Shown in pieces: positions 1 to 9,225 of a stretch of DNA of 64,000 nucleotides. This DNA comes from Bradyrhizobium sp. Its GTDB lineage: Bacteria; Pseudomonadota; Alphaproteobacteria; Rhizobiales; Xanthobacteraceae. The notes beneath the pieces are model-generated. The model was not told the origin of the DNA. It saw only the letters and a list, made by a program, of their open reading frames with translations, and did not search any database. Both the position numbers and the translations under genes were made by a program. The stretch's first letter is position 1; each line of letters opens with the position of its first letter. The DNA is taken from the NCBI RefSeq assembly GCF_016213215.1, contig NZ_JACRAW010000008.1, positions 62,001 through 126,000 on the forward strand, given 5' to 3'.

Positions 1-574
1 CGAACAGGACGATCAGGCGTCCGAGCTGCAGGTGCCCCGCGAGCGAGATTGCCTCCTGGCTAATCCCTTCCATCAGGCAACCGTCGCCGGCAATCACGTA
101 AGTGAAGTGATCGACCAGCTCATTGCCATGGCGCGCGTTGGCCATCCGCTCGGCGAGCGCCATGCCGACTGCGGTCGCGATCCCCTGTCCCAGCGGCCCG
201 GTGGTGGTCTCGACGCCCGGCGTGTGGCCGTACTCCGGATGACCGGGCGTCTTGGAACCCCATTGCCGAAAGCTGCGGATGTCGTCGAGGCTGACGTCAC
301 CGCCGGAGAGGTGGAGAAGAGCATAGAGCAGCATCGAACCGTGACCGGCCGAGAGCACGAAGCGGTCACGGTCCGGCCAGGTCGGATGCGCGGCATCGAA
401 TCTCAAGAAGCGCGAGAACAGGACGGTTGCGACGTCGGCCATGCCCATGGGCAGGCCTGGGTGGCCGGACTGCGACTTCTCAATGGCGTCGACCGCCAGG
501 AAGCGGACGGCATTGGCGAGATCGTGGTGAGCGACCAGGTTCAGGTCAGCCTCCGCACGAACCGAAATGTTCAT
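1..574 (-). CDS. cbbT: Transketolase, N-terminal part (runs off left edge)
   Basis: Partial gene: 191 N-terminal codons are present and the rest lies left of the window. Transketolase moves two-carbon ketol units between sugar phosphates with thiamine diphosphate and regenerates pentose phosphates in the Calvin cycle. The translation shows the family N-terminal signatures [28 protein letters not shown] and [14 protein letters not shown], and the TPP-binding start [13 protein letters not shown]. The ATG at 574-572 begins [12 protein letters not shown]. The gene follows cbbF and cbbP on the same strand with a 34-base gap after cbbP, so it is read as the third gene of a cbbFPT operon rather than the housekeeping tkt. 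The gene identity is firm; the cbb assignment rests on context. Confidence 0.93.
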   Translation of the reverse strand, partial: MNISVRAEADLNLVAHHDLANAVRFLAVDAIEKSQSGHPGLPMGMADVATVLFSRFLRFDAAHPTWPDRDRFVLSAGHGSMLLYALLHLSGGDVSLDDIRSFRQWGSKTPGHPEYGHTPGVETTTGPLGQGIATAVGMALAERMANARHGNELVDHFTYVIAGDGCLMEGISQEAISLAGHLQLGRLIVLF

Positions 575-608
575 GACAACCTCCCGTTTTCTTTGCGAAT
601 TTCCCGAT

Positions 609-1484
609 TCACTTGATGCCCCGCTTGCGCTCGATGAGCTGCATGATGAGCGGCGTCAGGATGAGCTGCATCGCCAGGTCGAGCTTCCCGCCGTGGCAGA
701 CGATCGAATTGGCGCGCGACATGAAGCTGTTCGGCAGCATCGAGAGCAGGTAGGGAAAATCGATGCCGCGCGGATTCCTGAAGCGGATCACGACCATCGA
801 TTCGTCGGGGGTCGGGATCCAGCGCGCGATGAACGGATTGGAGGTGTCGACCGTCGGGACGCGCTGGAAGTTGATGTCGGTCTCGGTGAATTGCGGGCAA
901 ATGTAGTTAATGTAGTCCGGCATCCGGCGCAGGATCGTGTCGGTGACCGCTTCGGTCGAATAGCCGCGGGCGCTGCGGTCGCGATGCAGCTTCTGGATCC
1001 ATTCCAAATTGATGACCGGCACGACGCCGATCTTCAGGTCGGCATAGCGCGCGACATTGACCTTGTCGGTGACGACGGCGCCGTGCAGACCCTCGTAGAA
1101 CAGGAGCTCGGAGCCCTCGGGGAGCTGCTTCCACGCCGTGAAGGTGCCGGGCGGGCTGCCATGGCGGGCGGCCTCCTCGTCGTCGTGAATGTAATGACGG
1201 GTGACTGCGCTACCGGTCTCGCCATAGTCGCGAAACGCCTTCTCCAGCTCCTCGAACAGGTTGGTCTGCGGGCTGAAATGGCTGAAGTGCTTGTTGCCCC
1301 GTTCGGCTTCGCGCGCCATCTGCGCGCGCATCTCGGCGCGGTCATAGCGGTGAAACGCGTCGCCCTCGATGTAGACGGCCTTGACGCCCTCGCGATGGAA
1401 GATCTGCTCGAAGGTGCGCTTGACGGAGCTCGTCCCCGCGCCGGAGGAACCGGTTATCGAGATGATCGGATGCTTCCTGGACAT
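609..1484 (-). CDS. cbbP: Phosphoribulokinase
   Basis: Cytoplasmic kinase that phosphorylates ribulose 5-phosphate with ATP to ribulose 1,5-bisphosphate, the CO2 acceptor of RuBisCO; a Calvin-cycle-specific enzyme. The 291-residue product starts [12 protein letters not shown] and has the P-loop GSSGAGTSS near residue 15, then [13 protein letters not shown] and the FYEGLHG motif of class I (bacterial) phosphoribulokinases. The reading frame stays open upstream, but the ATG at 1484 gives the family's usual length and N-terminus. It lies 10 bases after cbbF and 34 before cbbT, so the three are probably cotranscribed and controlled by CbbR. Confidence 0.95.
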   Translation of the reverse strand: MSRKHPIISITGSSGAGTSSVKRTFEQIFHREGVKAVYIEGDAFHRYDRAEMRAQMAREAERGNKHFSHFSPQTNLFEELEKAFRDYGETGSAVTRHYIHDDEEAARHGSPPGTFTAWKQLPEGSELLFYEGLHGAVVTDKVNVARYADLKIGVVPVINLEWIQKLHRDRSARGYSTEAVTDTILRRMPDYINYICPQFTETDINFQRVPTVDTSNPFIARWIPTPDESMVVIRFRNPRGIDFPYLLSMLPNSFMSRANSIVCHGGKLDLAMQLILTPLIMQLIERKRGIK

Positions 1485-1494
1485 TCCGGCTCCC

Positions 1495-2532
1495 TCACAA
1501 GCGGAAGAAGCCGCGCCGCGCGAACAGGGGCGCGGAGACGCTCGCAACGAGCAGCGGATCGCAATGTAATTCCTCGATGCGCTGCACCTGGTGGCGCGTC
1601 CCCATGATCAGAGGCGCGCGCTGGTGCAGGTTCTGCGCAGCGAGCTCGAGAACACGCTCGCGCCCGGTTGAGGCCGAACCACCCGCCTGCTCGACGATGA
1701 AGGCGATCGGATGGGCCTCATAGACCAGGCGAAGCCGGCCGTCGCCATAGCCCGGCCGTGCATCGGATGGATAGAGGAACACGCCGCCGCGGGTGAGAAT
1801 CCGGAGGGTCTCGGCAACCAGCGAGCCGATCCACCGCATATTGAAGTCGCGATTGGCGGGACCGTCGACACCGGCGACGCATTCATCGATGAACGCGCGC
1901 ACGGCTGGATCCCAGTGCCGGCGGTTGGAGGCATTGATCGCGAACTCGTCGGCGCCTTCGGCAATCCGAACCCCCCGTCGCACCAGCTTGAAGCAGCCGG
2001 CAGCGCGATCGAGCGTAAAGATGTCGACGCCCTCGCCCACGGTCAGCACTAGCGAGGTCTGCGGGCCGTAGGTCACGAAGCCGGCCGCAAGCTGCGCCGT
2101 ACCGCGCTGGTGGAAGGCAAGCGTTGGATCATCGGGCGCGGGCAGGATCGAAAAGATCGTGCCCACGGTCATGTTGATGTCGATATTGGAGGAGCCGTCC
2201 AGCGGATCGATGGCGACGCAGATCTTCGCGCTCGGATCACGGATCTCAGCCTCCCTCATTTCTTCCGAGGCAACGGCGGCGATCGGAATCCGGCTGAGGT
2301 AACGGCGAAGGATCTCATCGGTGCGAACGTCGAGATCGTGCTGCAGATCGCCGTCGCTGTTGTGGCCGGTCGCAACACCCGAGACTTCGGACAAATGCCC
2401 CCGGCTCGTCAGATCGGCGATTTCGACGGCGGCCGTAGCGACCGCGTCGATTGCAGCGGAGACCATCAGGGCCAGCGGCCCGGTTTCGGAATACCGTTGC
2501 AGATAGGCTTCAAGCGTGAGTTGCCCTGTCAT
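1495..2532 (-). CDS. cbbF: Fructose-1,6-bisphosphatase, class I
   Basis: Hydrolyses fructose 1,6-bisphosphate (and in the Calvin cycle probably also sedoheptulose 1,7-bisphosphate). The 345-residue product has the class I metal and substrate motif [18 protein letters not shown], preceded by the acidic [10 protein letters not shown] segment, and the later [19 protein letters not shown] and [14 protein letters not shown] segments. The ATG at 2532 is the first plausible start and gives the standard length. It is the first gene of the cbbFPT operon, divergent from cbbR across a 117-base intergenic region, which is the classic arrangement for CbbR-controlled operons. Confidence 0.95.
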   Translation of the reverse strand: MTGQLTLEAYLQRYSETGPLALMVSAAIDAVATAAVEIADLTSRGHLSEVSGVATGHNSDGDLQHDLDVRTDEILRRYLSRIPIAAVASEEMREAEIRDPSAKICVAIDPLDGSSNIDINMTVGTIFSILPAPDDPTLAFHQRGTAQLAAGFVTYGPQTSLVLTVGEGVDIFTLDRAAGCFKLVRRGVRIAEGADEFAINASNRRHWDPAVRAFIDECVAGVDGPANRDFNMRWIGSLVAETLRILTRGGVFLYPSDARPGYGDGRLRLVYEAHPIAFIVEQAGGSASTGRERVLELAAQNLHQRAPLIMGTRHQVQRIEELHCDPLLVASVSAPLFARRGFFRL

Positions 2533-2625
2533 GTGCGTCCGTCCCTGCGGCCGCCGCTGCCTTTGTTCCCCTCGGGTCGGGTTGGCGCGGGCAGAGCCAG
2601 CAAGAAAGAAATTGACAGAGCTGGC

Positions 2626-2650
2626 TTAATAAGGAAATTTCTAATTATAA
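2626..2650. promoter_or_regulatory. AT-rich candidate CbbR operator/promoter between cbbF and cbbR
   Basis: A 25-base AT-rich patch in GC-rich DNA in the cbbF-cbbR divergent spacer. It contains an 8-base perfect palindrome GAAATTTC (2634-2641) flanked by TTAATAAG and TAATTATAA, giving several TNA-type half sites of the sort LysR proteins bind. The ATG of cbbR starts at its last base, so cbbR would have almost no leader if transcription began here. The exact operator cannot be fixed by eye. Confidence 0.45.
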
Positions 2651-3600
2651 TGAGCGCCAAAGATTTTTCTTATAATGCACAGCTGCGGCACCTGACGCTT
2701 AGGCAGCTACGGTCGCTGGCGGCCTTGTCGGTCAAGGGCAGCGTGACGGCGGCCTCGAACCATCTCGGGCTGACCCAGCCTGCGGTGACCCAGCAGCTGC
2801 GCCAGCTCCAGGACCTCGCCGGCGTTCCTCTGTTGCAGCGGACCGGAGAGGGCATGCTGCTGACGGCGGCTGGAAAGGAAGTGGTGGCGCTCGCAGGAAG
2901 GATCGAGGCTGCGATCGCCGATTGCCAGGGTGCGCTCGACCTGCTCGCCGGCCGCACGGGCGGTTCGGTGCATCTCGGCGCGGTCTCCACGGCGAAGTAT
3001 TTCGTGCCCCACGCGATTGCCGCCTTCTCCCGGCGCTTTCCCAAGATCGACATCAAATTGACGATCGGCAACCGCGAGGAGATCCGCGACGCGATGCATG
3101 GCTATGATCTCGACTTCGCGGTGATGGGTCGGCCACCGGCCGACGTCGATGTCGATGTCCGCCAGCTCGGCAAGAACCCGCACGTCATCATCGCGCGCAA
3201 GGGCCATTGGCTGGAAAAGGATTCCGGCCTCAACCTGACCGACCTCGTGCACGAGACCTTTCTCACCCGCGAGCCGGGATCGGGCACGCGGACGCTGATG
3301 GAAGGCCTGTTCCAGAGGTCAGACCTCGAGCCCATCATCGGAATGGAGATGAGCAGCAACGAGACCATCAAGCAGGCCGTCATGGCAGGGCTTGGCATCG
3401 CCCTGATCTCCGCGCACACGGTTGCGCACGAGCTGTCCGAAGGCCGACTCGTCGTCCTCGATGTCGCGGGTCTGCCGATCGTGCGCCAGTGGTACGTGAT
3501 CCGCCGCAGCGACAAGGTGCTGCTGCCGCCGGCACAGGCGATGTTCGATTTCCTGGGATCGGAGGGATCGAACTATCTGCCGGATGTCGCTGTCGGGTGA
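2650..3600 (+). CDS. cbbR: LysR-family regulator of the cbb operon
   Basis: LysR-type transcriptional regulator, 316 residues. The N-terminal winged helix-turn-helix runs over about residues 16-75 (LTLRQLRSLAALSVKGSVTAASNHLGL, LTQPAVTQQLRQLQ), followed by the periplasmic-binding-protein-like effector domain. The reading frame is open well upstream into cbbF, but the ATG at 2650 puts the helix-turn-helix at the normal distance from the N-terminus. It is transcribed divergently from cbbF; CbbR proteins activate Calvin-cycle operons in response to metabolites such as RuBP or phosphoenolpyruvate. Family membership is certain; the CbbR role is inferred from position. Confidence 0.9.
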   Translation: MSAKDFSYNAQLRHLTLRQLRSLAALSVKGSVTAASNHLGLTQPAVTQQLRQLQDLAGVPLLQRTGEGMLLTAAGKEVVALAGRIEAAIADCQGALDLLAGRTGGSVHLGAVSTAKYFVPHAIAAFSRRFPKIDIKLTIGNREEIRDAMHGYDLDFAVMGRPPADVDVDVRQLGKNPHVIIARKGHWLEKDSGLNLTDLVHETFLTREPGSGTRTLMEGLFQRSDLEPIIGMEMSSNETIKQAVMAGLGIALISAHTVAHELSEGRLVVLDVAGLPIVRQWYVIRRSDKVLLPPAQAMFDFLGSEGSNYLPDVAVG

Positions 3601-3849
3601 CGCGTCGAGGCAGTCAGCTGAACCCCGCGCCGGGAACTTGCGGTACGCTGGCCGCCTCTCAGGGCCAGTTCCAGATGTCGTCCAGGCGCAGTGGGTCGTG
3701 GCGTTGGGCCACCCCTGACAAGGCGGGACGCCAATAGGACAGACATGTTGCCCAACCGGCCATAATTGCCGCGTTTTGTTTCCTGAACATCAATCTGGGC
3801 CGACGCATTTCGGAAACTTCTGTACCTGATGGAAGAGACGGAGCGCCCC

Positions 3850-4431
3850 ATGCGCGTCGCAATGATCGTTGTATCGATATTGGTGATAGCGCGCCCTTCA
3901 TATGCGTCGGAGTCTTGCATGACCAAGACCGAGGCGCGGCGCCATTTTGGCTCGGTACACCTCTATTGGCATGGTCCAAATCGCTGCTGGGACGCCAGGC
4001 CTGGCCGACGCCGTTCGGTCCACGGAGCTGCACGCAAAGCCCGCGAGCAAGCTCAGCAACGAAATGATCGGTCCAAGTCGCATGAATCCAAGTCGCATGA
4101 ATCCAAGTGGCGTGAATCGATGTCGAAGATGTTGCCTGATAGCGGCAGTGTTCCCGACTTCCGGGCGCAACTGTCATGGAACCATCGAGCGGACGTGTCC
4201 GCGGCCGCTCCCGTTCCCGCTTCCGCTTCCGCTGACGCGAACTGGACAGATCGCTGGGTGAATATCATTCAGGTCACGCCATCACTAACGGTCGGCAATG
4301 GACCTGCGGCGGAGATCGCGTCCCCGATCGCCGTTCAGCACGCGATGGTCAAGCCATACGTGGTGGTGATGTTGGTGTTCGTCGGCGCGGTACTGACCAT
4401 AATGTACGCCGCGATCATAAGGCCCTCTTAG
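3850..4431 (+). CDS. Hypothetical protein with signal peptide, SKSHE repeats and C-terminal membrane segment
   Basis: 193 residues, function unknown. The start at 3850 gives a signal-peptide-like N-terminus (MRVAMIVVSILVIARPSYA, probable cleavage after YASE). The mature start has CMTKTEARRHFG and HLYWHGPNRCWDA, a Cys/Trp-rich motif of small exported proteins that I associate with Bradyrhizobium. The middle is charged and contains two and a half copies of a five-residue repeat (SKSHE), followed by a linker rich in Ala, Pro and Ser. The C-terminus has one hydrophobic segment (VVVMLVFVGAVLTIMYAAII). No operon partner is obvious. Confidence 0.7.
   Translation: MRVAMIVVSILVIARPSYASESCMTKTEARRHFGSVHLYWHGPNRCWDARPGRRRSVHGAARKAREQAQQRNDRSKSHESKSHESKWRESMSKMLPDSGSVPDFRAQLSWNHRADVSAAAPVPASASADANWTDRWVNIIQVTPSLTVGNGPAAEIASPIAVQHAMVKPYVVVMLVFVGAVLTIMYAAIIRPS
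4072..4116 (+). repeat. 15-base tandem repeat, three copies
   Basis: Unit TCCAAGTCGCATGAA at 4072-4086 and 4087-4101 is identical; the third copy at 4102-4116 differs at two positions (TCCAAGTGGCGTGAA). The period is a multiple of three and encodes the SKSHE pentapeptide in the hypothetical exported protein, so copy-number change would keep the frame. Confidence 0.9.
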
Positions 4432-4533
4432 CAGGGCCATCGGCGTGGAAAACTAGCGTTAGGTCAGTTGCTCTGCATTTTCCGACTCAGCCGCGAATGT
4501 TCGTCTGCACTCGATCGAGTTGTGGGGTTCCGC

Positions 4534-4716
4534 ATGGGTCGCCTTTCTATTGCGCTGTTGATCGTCACAGGGCTGTTGCTCACCGCGTATTTCGGACTGG
4601 CGGCCTGGCGGGTATCCGGAGATACGGAGTCCGACATTACGGGTCGGATTCTCCCCGCGCAGGGATGGAACCCGCATCAGCCGATTGAGAGCGGCTTTCT
4701 TCCGGATCGCCGGTGA
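4534..4716 (+). CDS. Small single-pass membrane protein, hypothetical
   Basis: 60-residue product with one N-terminal hydrophobic segment (about residues 5-25, LSIALLIVTGLLLTAYFGLAAW) and a short polar tail, so probably an inner-membrane or exported small protein. The ATG at 4534 is preferred over earlier in-frame starts because it sits directly before the membrane segment and follows a purine-rich GTGGGG. I do not recognise a family. It lies 102 bases after another exported hypothetical on the same strand and converges on hupT. Confidence 0.45.
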   Translation: MGRLSIALLIVTGLLLTAYFGLAAWRVSGDTESDITGRILPAQGWNPHQPIESGFLPDRR

Positions 4717-4729
4717 ACAGCTTTCTTTC

Positions 4730-6097
4730 CTACCCCGCCGGCAGCGCAAATGAGAACGTCGCGCCACCCTCCGGCTCGTTGGCGGCAAAGAGCTCTCCGC
4801 CATGTTCGCGGACGATACCGTAGCTGATCCAGAGCCCGAGACCCGTCCCCTCACCTACGCGCTTGGTGGTGAAGAACGGCTCGAAGATGTGGCTGAGGTG
4901 ATCCTTATCGATCCCCGATCCGTTGTCGGCAATCCTGATGAGGATCTCGCCGCCGGCGCGCGAGGCCGACACCTTCAGGCGCGGCGCGTTGACACCGCGC
5001 ATCGCGTCGATGGCATTTTCGACGAGGTTGACGATCACCTGGTGAAGCTGTCCTTCATTGCCCGAGACCCACAGCTCCGGCTCGATCTCCATCTGGACGT
5101 CGACCCGCATCTGCTTGGTGCGCACCGCCCACAGCACCGCGGTATTGATCAGACGCTCGAGATTGACACGTTCGACCTCGCCGAGCTTGCTGAAGGAAAG
5201 CCGCCGCAGGTTCTTGACGATCTCGGAAATCCTGACCGCGCCTTCCAGCGTGCCATCGATCAGCGGACCGAAATCCTCCACAATGGCGTCGATGCGCAGG
5301 CTCTTCTTGAGCGCTGCCAGATCACTCCCCCTGGCCTTGCCGTGGATGGCGTCGAGATAGGAAACCAGAGCCGTGCGGTAGCGCATCAAGGTGTGAATAT
5401 TGCCATAGACGAAACTGATCGGATTGTTCAGTTCGTGCGCGACGCCTGCGACAAGACGACCGAGACTGGCCATCTTCTCCTGCTCGACGAGCTGGCGCTG
5501 CGCCCGCTGCAATTCGTGATGCGCCTTGTGCAGTGCCTCGTAGGCGCGCCGGAGCTCGCCGATCGGTCGTCCCGTCAACACCACGCCGATGAAGCGGCCG
5601 CGATGATCGTGGCGCGGCGAAGAGTTGATGGCGAACAGATCGGAGCTGCCGGCGTCGGCGGCGAACCTGAGCTCGCCATCCACCACCTCGGATTGAGAGC
5701 GCGGCTTCAATAGGGGCACCAGCCTGGGGTTGTCTGCGACATCGATGATGTCGGCGATGTTCCTGCCGACGATGTCTTTAACCGTGCGGCCGAGCGTGTT
5801 CTGGAACGCGGAGTTGACCTGCTGCACCAGCCCGCGCGCGTCGCACACGACGAGAATATCGGAGACCGACTCGATGACGTTGGTGACGAAGGCCTGCGCG
5901 TCCTCGAGCTCCGCGTTCTTTCGCTCGAGATCGACCTCGTAGCGCAGCAGGTCGGAATAGACCTCATCCATCTTGCGGATGACTTCGATCCAGGCGCCCT
6001 CGCGCTCATGGTCGAACTCGATCGTGCCGCGGTTGGCAATCAGCCGGAGCAGCGATTCCGCTTCCGGAATCTCAGGAGAGTCCGTCGGCTTTGCCAT
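4730..6097 (-). CDS. hupT: Hydrogen-responsive sensor histidine kinase HupT/HoxJ
   Basis: Soluble sensor kinase of the H2 signalling chain; in the known systems it receives the signal from the regulatory hydrogenase HupUV (HoxBC) and acts on HoxA/HupR. The 455-residue product has no membrane segments, a PAS domain at about residues 65-185, a short coiled coil (to about 210), the dimerisation/H-box GRLVAGVAHELNNPISF with the phosphoacceptor His near residue 221, and the ATPase boxes NLVENAIDAM, DNGSGI and GEGTGLGL. It overlaps hoxA by 26 bases, so the two are translationally linked. It is the last gene of the minus-strand hup locus. Confidence 0.9.
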   Translation of the reverse strand: MAKPTDSPEIPEAESLLRLIANRGTIEFDHEREGAWIEVIRKMDEVYSDLLRYEVDLERKNAELEDAQAFVTNVIESVSDILVVCDARGLVQQVNSAFQNTLGRTVKDIVGRNIADIIDVADNPRLVPLLKPRSQSEVVDGELRFAADAGSSDLFAINSSPRHDHRGRFIGVVLTGRPIGELRRAYEALHKAHHELQRAQRQLVEQEKMASLGRLVAGVAHELNNPISFVYGNIHTLMRYRTALVSYLDAIHGKARGSDLAALKKSLRIDAIVEDFGPLIDGTLEGAVRISEIVKNLRRLSFSKLGEVERVNLERLINTAVLWAVRTKQMRVDVQMEIEPELWVSGNEGQLHQVIVNLVENAIDAMRGVNAPRLKVSASRAGGEILIRIADNGSGIDKDHLSHIFEPFFTTKRVGEGTGLGLWISYGIVREHGGELFAANEPEGGATFSFALPAG

Positions 6098-7526
6098 TTT
6101 TCCTCAGGTCGTACCTGGACAGTTTGTTCCGCAAGCCAACCCGTGACAGCCCGAGCTCGGCCGCGACCTTGCTGATATTTCCTTCGAACTTCTCCAGATA
6201 GCTGACAATGACCGACTTCTCGAGATCCTCCACCTTGTCCTTCAGCGTGGCCGAACCATTGAGCTTGCCGCTGAGCGGGGGTGCCGCACGTTTTCCATTA
6301 CGCCGCCCCAATTGCGGCGGGCATTTCAGCTCGTCCTGATCCGCCAACACGACCAGGCGCTGGATTTCATTCTGCAGCTCGCGCACATTGCCCGGCCAGG
6401 GATACTTGGCAAACTCCTCCAGCGCCGACGGCGAGAACCGGAGGCTCGGACGGTTGAACGAGCTCTTGACCGAGGCGAGCACACCCTGGGCGATCAGCGA
6501 AATGTCCATGGGCCGTTCGCGCAACGCCGGCATGTGAACCGGAAAAGCCGCGAGACGATAATAGAGATCGCGCCGGAAACGGCCCGCCTCGACCTCGGCC
6601 TCTAGATCGCGGTTGGTGGCCGCCACCACGCGCACGTCGACCTTGCGCACGCGCTGGGCACCGAGCGGCCTGATCTCGCTTTCCTGCAGCACGCGCAGCA
6701 ATTTCACCTGGAAGGCCGGCGAGGTCTCGCCGATCTCGTCCAGGAAGATGGTGCCGCCGTCCGCGACCTCGAACAATCCAATGCGATCCTGGTAGGCGCC
6801 GGTAAATGCGCCCTTCTTGCAGCCGAACAGCTCGCTTTCGAGCAATTCGTCGGGCAAGGCGCCGCAATTCTCGACGACGAAAGCCTTGGAAGCGCGCGCC
6901 GAACCGTAGTGGATGGCGCGTGCCAGAAGCTCCTTGCCGGTGCCGGATTCACCCGTGATCAGCACGGAGATGTCGTATTCGGCCGCGCGTTTGCCGAGCT
7001 CGATCACCTGGTGCATCGGGCTGTCCGGCGAATGCACAATTCGGTCGAAGTCGTAAAGCTGCTTCGCGGCGCCACGCTTGACCGAGACCACCTTCTTGAT
7101 GTGGCCCGGCGTCGCCTTGACGTCGACGCCGACGGTTTCGGTTTCCTTCTGCAGCCGATAGAGCTGGACCGCTTCCCTGACGATCTCGATCAGGCGCTCG
7201 GGCTGCCACGGCTTGGTGATGTACTGGTAGATGCCGGCCTCGTTGAGACCGGCGATGATATCCTCGGAATCCGAATAGCCGGAGATGATCATCCGCACCG
7301 GATCGGGCCACAGCTCGCGCACGCGCTTCAGGAAGCTCACACCCGATTCCTGCGGCATGCGCTGGTCGCAGATGATGGCGTGGACGATCTCGCCTTCCAG
7401 CAGCTTCTCCGCATCCGCCGCGCTACCGGCGCAGAGCACCTCGAAATCCTGGTTCAGCACCCGCCGCAGCGCTTCCTGCGAGCGGATTTCGTCATCGACG
7501 ACAAGAATGGTCCCCTGCACGCTCAT
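6072..7526 (-). CDS. hoxA: Sigma-54-dependent response regulator HoxA/HupR
   Basis: NtrC-family activator of hydrogenase genes, 484 residues. The N-terminal receiver domain has the acidic pair VVDDE and the phosphoacceptor Asp in IICDQRMPQ (residue 54). The central AAA+ domain has Walker A GESGTGKE, the sigma-54 contact loop GAFTGA and Walker [12 protein letters not shown]. The C-terminal Fis-type helix-turn-helix ([19 protein letters not shown]) binds DNA. It overlaps hypX by 4 bases and hupT by 26. Two sigma-54 type promoters in this same locus (before hupS and hupG) are its probable targets. In Rhodobacter and Bradyrhizobium homologues the unphosphorylated form activates; that is family knowledge, not visible here. 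Confidence 0.93.
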   Translation of the reverse strand: MSVQGTILVVDDEIRSQEALRRVLNQDFEVLCAGSAADAEKLLEGEIVHAIICDQRMPQESGVSFLKRVRELWPDPVRMIISGYSDSEDIIAGLNEAGIYQYITKPWQPERLIEIVREAVQLYRLQKETETVGVDVKATPGHIKKVVSVKRGAAKQLYDFDRIVHSPDSPMHQVIELGKRAAEYDISVLITGESGTGKELLARAIHYGSARASKAFVVENCGALPDELLESELFGCKKGAFTGAYQDRIGLFEVADGGTIFLDEIGETSPAFQVKLLRVLQESEIRPLGAQRVRKVDVRVVAATNRDLEAEVEAGRFRRDLYYRLAAFPVHMPALRERPMDISLIAQGVLASVKSSFNRPSLRFSPSALEEFAKYPWPGNVRELQNEIQRLVVLADQDELKCPPQLGRRNGKRAAPPLSGKLNGSATLKDKVEDLEKSVIVSYLEKFEGNISKVAAELGLSRVGLRNKLSRYDLRKNGKADGLS

Positions 7527-9217
7527 GACTGCACCGCCTGACGGCTCCCCTTGTCGCGCCGCGACCGGTGATGCGCGATGGTCAACGGCGTGCGCGACTT
7601 CGGCACCTTGTGAATGAAATTGTAGCGAGCCACGTGATAGCTCGGATCGAAGCCATAGAAGTTGAGCCGCATACGGCGCAGCTCCTCGTTGCGGTAGGTT
7701 TCGAGCGGCTTCGCCGCCTCGTCCGCCGCGCGACGCCTTTGCTTTTCGGCGACCCGTGCGAGATAGCCATCGTCCGAGGCCGTGGCGGCGGCAAGCTTTA
7801 CGAGGTTATTGGAATCCATCTCCGTAGGTTCGAGCACGCGGTCGACCAGGCCGAGACGACGGGCCTCCGCCATGCCCATCGGCAAGCGGCAGCGCGTGAT
7901 GTTCGCCGCATTGGCGGCGCCGACGCGGCGCGGCAACAGGTAGGTCCAGTATTCCGAGCCGTAGAGATTGCCCATGTCCTTGTAATGCGGGTTGAGCACG
8001 ACCTGGTCGCTCGCCCACACCTGGTCGGCGGCAAGGCTTAAGAATACCCCGCCGGCGCCGGCATTGCCGCGGATGACGGAAACGACCAGCCGATCGGTCG
8101 TCTCGATGATCGCCCGTGCCAGATCGTCGATCGCGTTGATGTTGCGCCAGGACTCGTCGGCCGCGCTTTCGGCCGCCTCGATCTCGGCAAGATGTATCCC
8201 GTTCGACCAGTAATCGAAGCCGCCAGTGAGCAGCAGCACTCTGGTCGGGCGCTCAAGCGCGGCCTGATAGGCCTCAAGCAAGGCCTGACACGCCTCGGTG
8301 TTCATGGCGCCATTGTAGAAGGAGAATTCCAGCTCGCCGATATCGCCATGCTCGCGATATCCGATCGGCGCGTAGCCGCATCCCGGACGATGCGGCAGAT
8401 CGGCGGCCTCGTTTGCGAGGACCTTCGCCGCGGGCAGCTTCAGGCTCTTCGGCTCGACGCAGCGAACGTGGCCGATCCAAACCGCGCCATCGACCGTGGC
8501 ACGGGCAAGCGCGCCGGCGCATTGCGCCACGACCTCGCCCGGGGTTCCGCCAATACCGTGAGCCTCATGGGCATCGAACACGCGCACGTCCTGCCCAAGC
8601 AGGCTGTCGACGAGGCCCGGCATGCCGTCGGCGCTATGGATCTTGCGCAGGACCTCAGCAGTCGTATCGCTCTGCCAGTCGATGGTGCGGTCGGCCTGCC
8701 GGCACACGCCCCGAGTGCGGATGCGCGGATCGTCATGCCGCATCGGCGCCGGCGCCGGGCGTCCCGCTTCGATGGCCGCAATCGCTTCCAGGACCGCCTG
8801 CACTGCGCCTTGCGTGACCTCGTGGCGATAGAGGCTGGATTTTGCAGCGCTCCGCATTGGAAACGTGCGCGAGGCCCAGATCGGGCCGGCGTCGAACTCG
8901 CCGTCCGCCTGCAGCACTGTGACGCCCCATTTGGAGGCACCTTCGAGGATCGCCCAGTCGAGCGCCGCCGGACCACGATCGCCTGGCGGTCCGGGATGGA
9001 CGATCAGGCAACGCACGGTACGCCACACGTCTTCCGGGATCGCCCGCTTCAGGAACGGGGCGATCACAAGATCCGGCTGGTACAGCTCAATGCTCTGGCG
9101 CGTCACATCAGGATGAACATCGAGCTCGACCGATACCTCATGTCCACGCTCTCTCAGCTCGACATGCAGCCGCTGCGTCAGGCTGTTGAAGGAATGGGAC
9201 AGGAGCAGGATGCGCAT
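7523..9217 (-). CDS. hypX: HypX/HoxX, CO-forming hydrogenase maturation enzyme
   Basis: Two-domain enzyme, 564 residues. The N-terminal half is formyltransferase-like (MRILLLSHSFNSLTQ, HPGPPGDRGPAALDWAI); the C-terminal half (about 285 to the end) is an enoyl-CoA hydratase/isomerase fold (LLLTGGFDYWSNGIHLAEI, IRGNAGAGGVFLSLAADQVW). In characterised systems HypX takes a formyl group from formyl-tetrahydrofolate onto CoA and decarbonylates it, giving the CO ligand of the NiFe site under oxic conditions. The ATG at 9217 matches the family start MRILLL; a TTG four codons upstream overlaps the hypE stop and is less likely. It ends overlapping hoxA by 4 bases. Confidence 0.93.
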   Translation of the reverse strand: MRILLLSHSFNSLTQRLHVELRERGHEVSVELDVHPDVTRQSIELYQPDLVIAPFLKRAIPEDVWRTVRCLIVHPGPPGDRGPAALDWAILEGASKWGVTVLQADGEFDAGPIWASRTFPMRSAAKSSLYRHEVTQGAVQAVLEAIAAIEAGRPAPAPMRHDDPRIRTRGVCRQADRTIDWQSDTTAEVLRKIHSADGMPGLVDSLLGQDVRVFDAHEAHGIGGTPGEVVAQCAGALARATVDGAVWIGHVRCVEPKSLKLPAAKVLANEAADLPHRPGCGYAPIGYREHGDIGELEFSFYNGAMNTEACQALLEAYQAALERPTRVLLLTGGFDYWSNGIHLAEIEAAESAADESWRNINAIDDLARAIIETTDRLVVSVIRGNAGAGGVFLSLAADQVWASDQVVLNPHYKDMGNLYGSEYWTYLLPRRVGAANAANITRCRLPMGMAEARRLGLVDRVLEPTEMDSNNLVKLAAATASDDGYLARVAEKQRRRAADEAAKPLETYRNEELRRMRLNFYGFDPSYHVARYNFIHKVPKSRTPLTIAHHRSRRDKGSRQAVQS

Positions 9218-9225
9218 CGGCGTGC

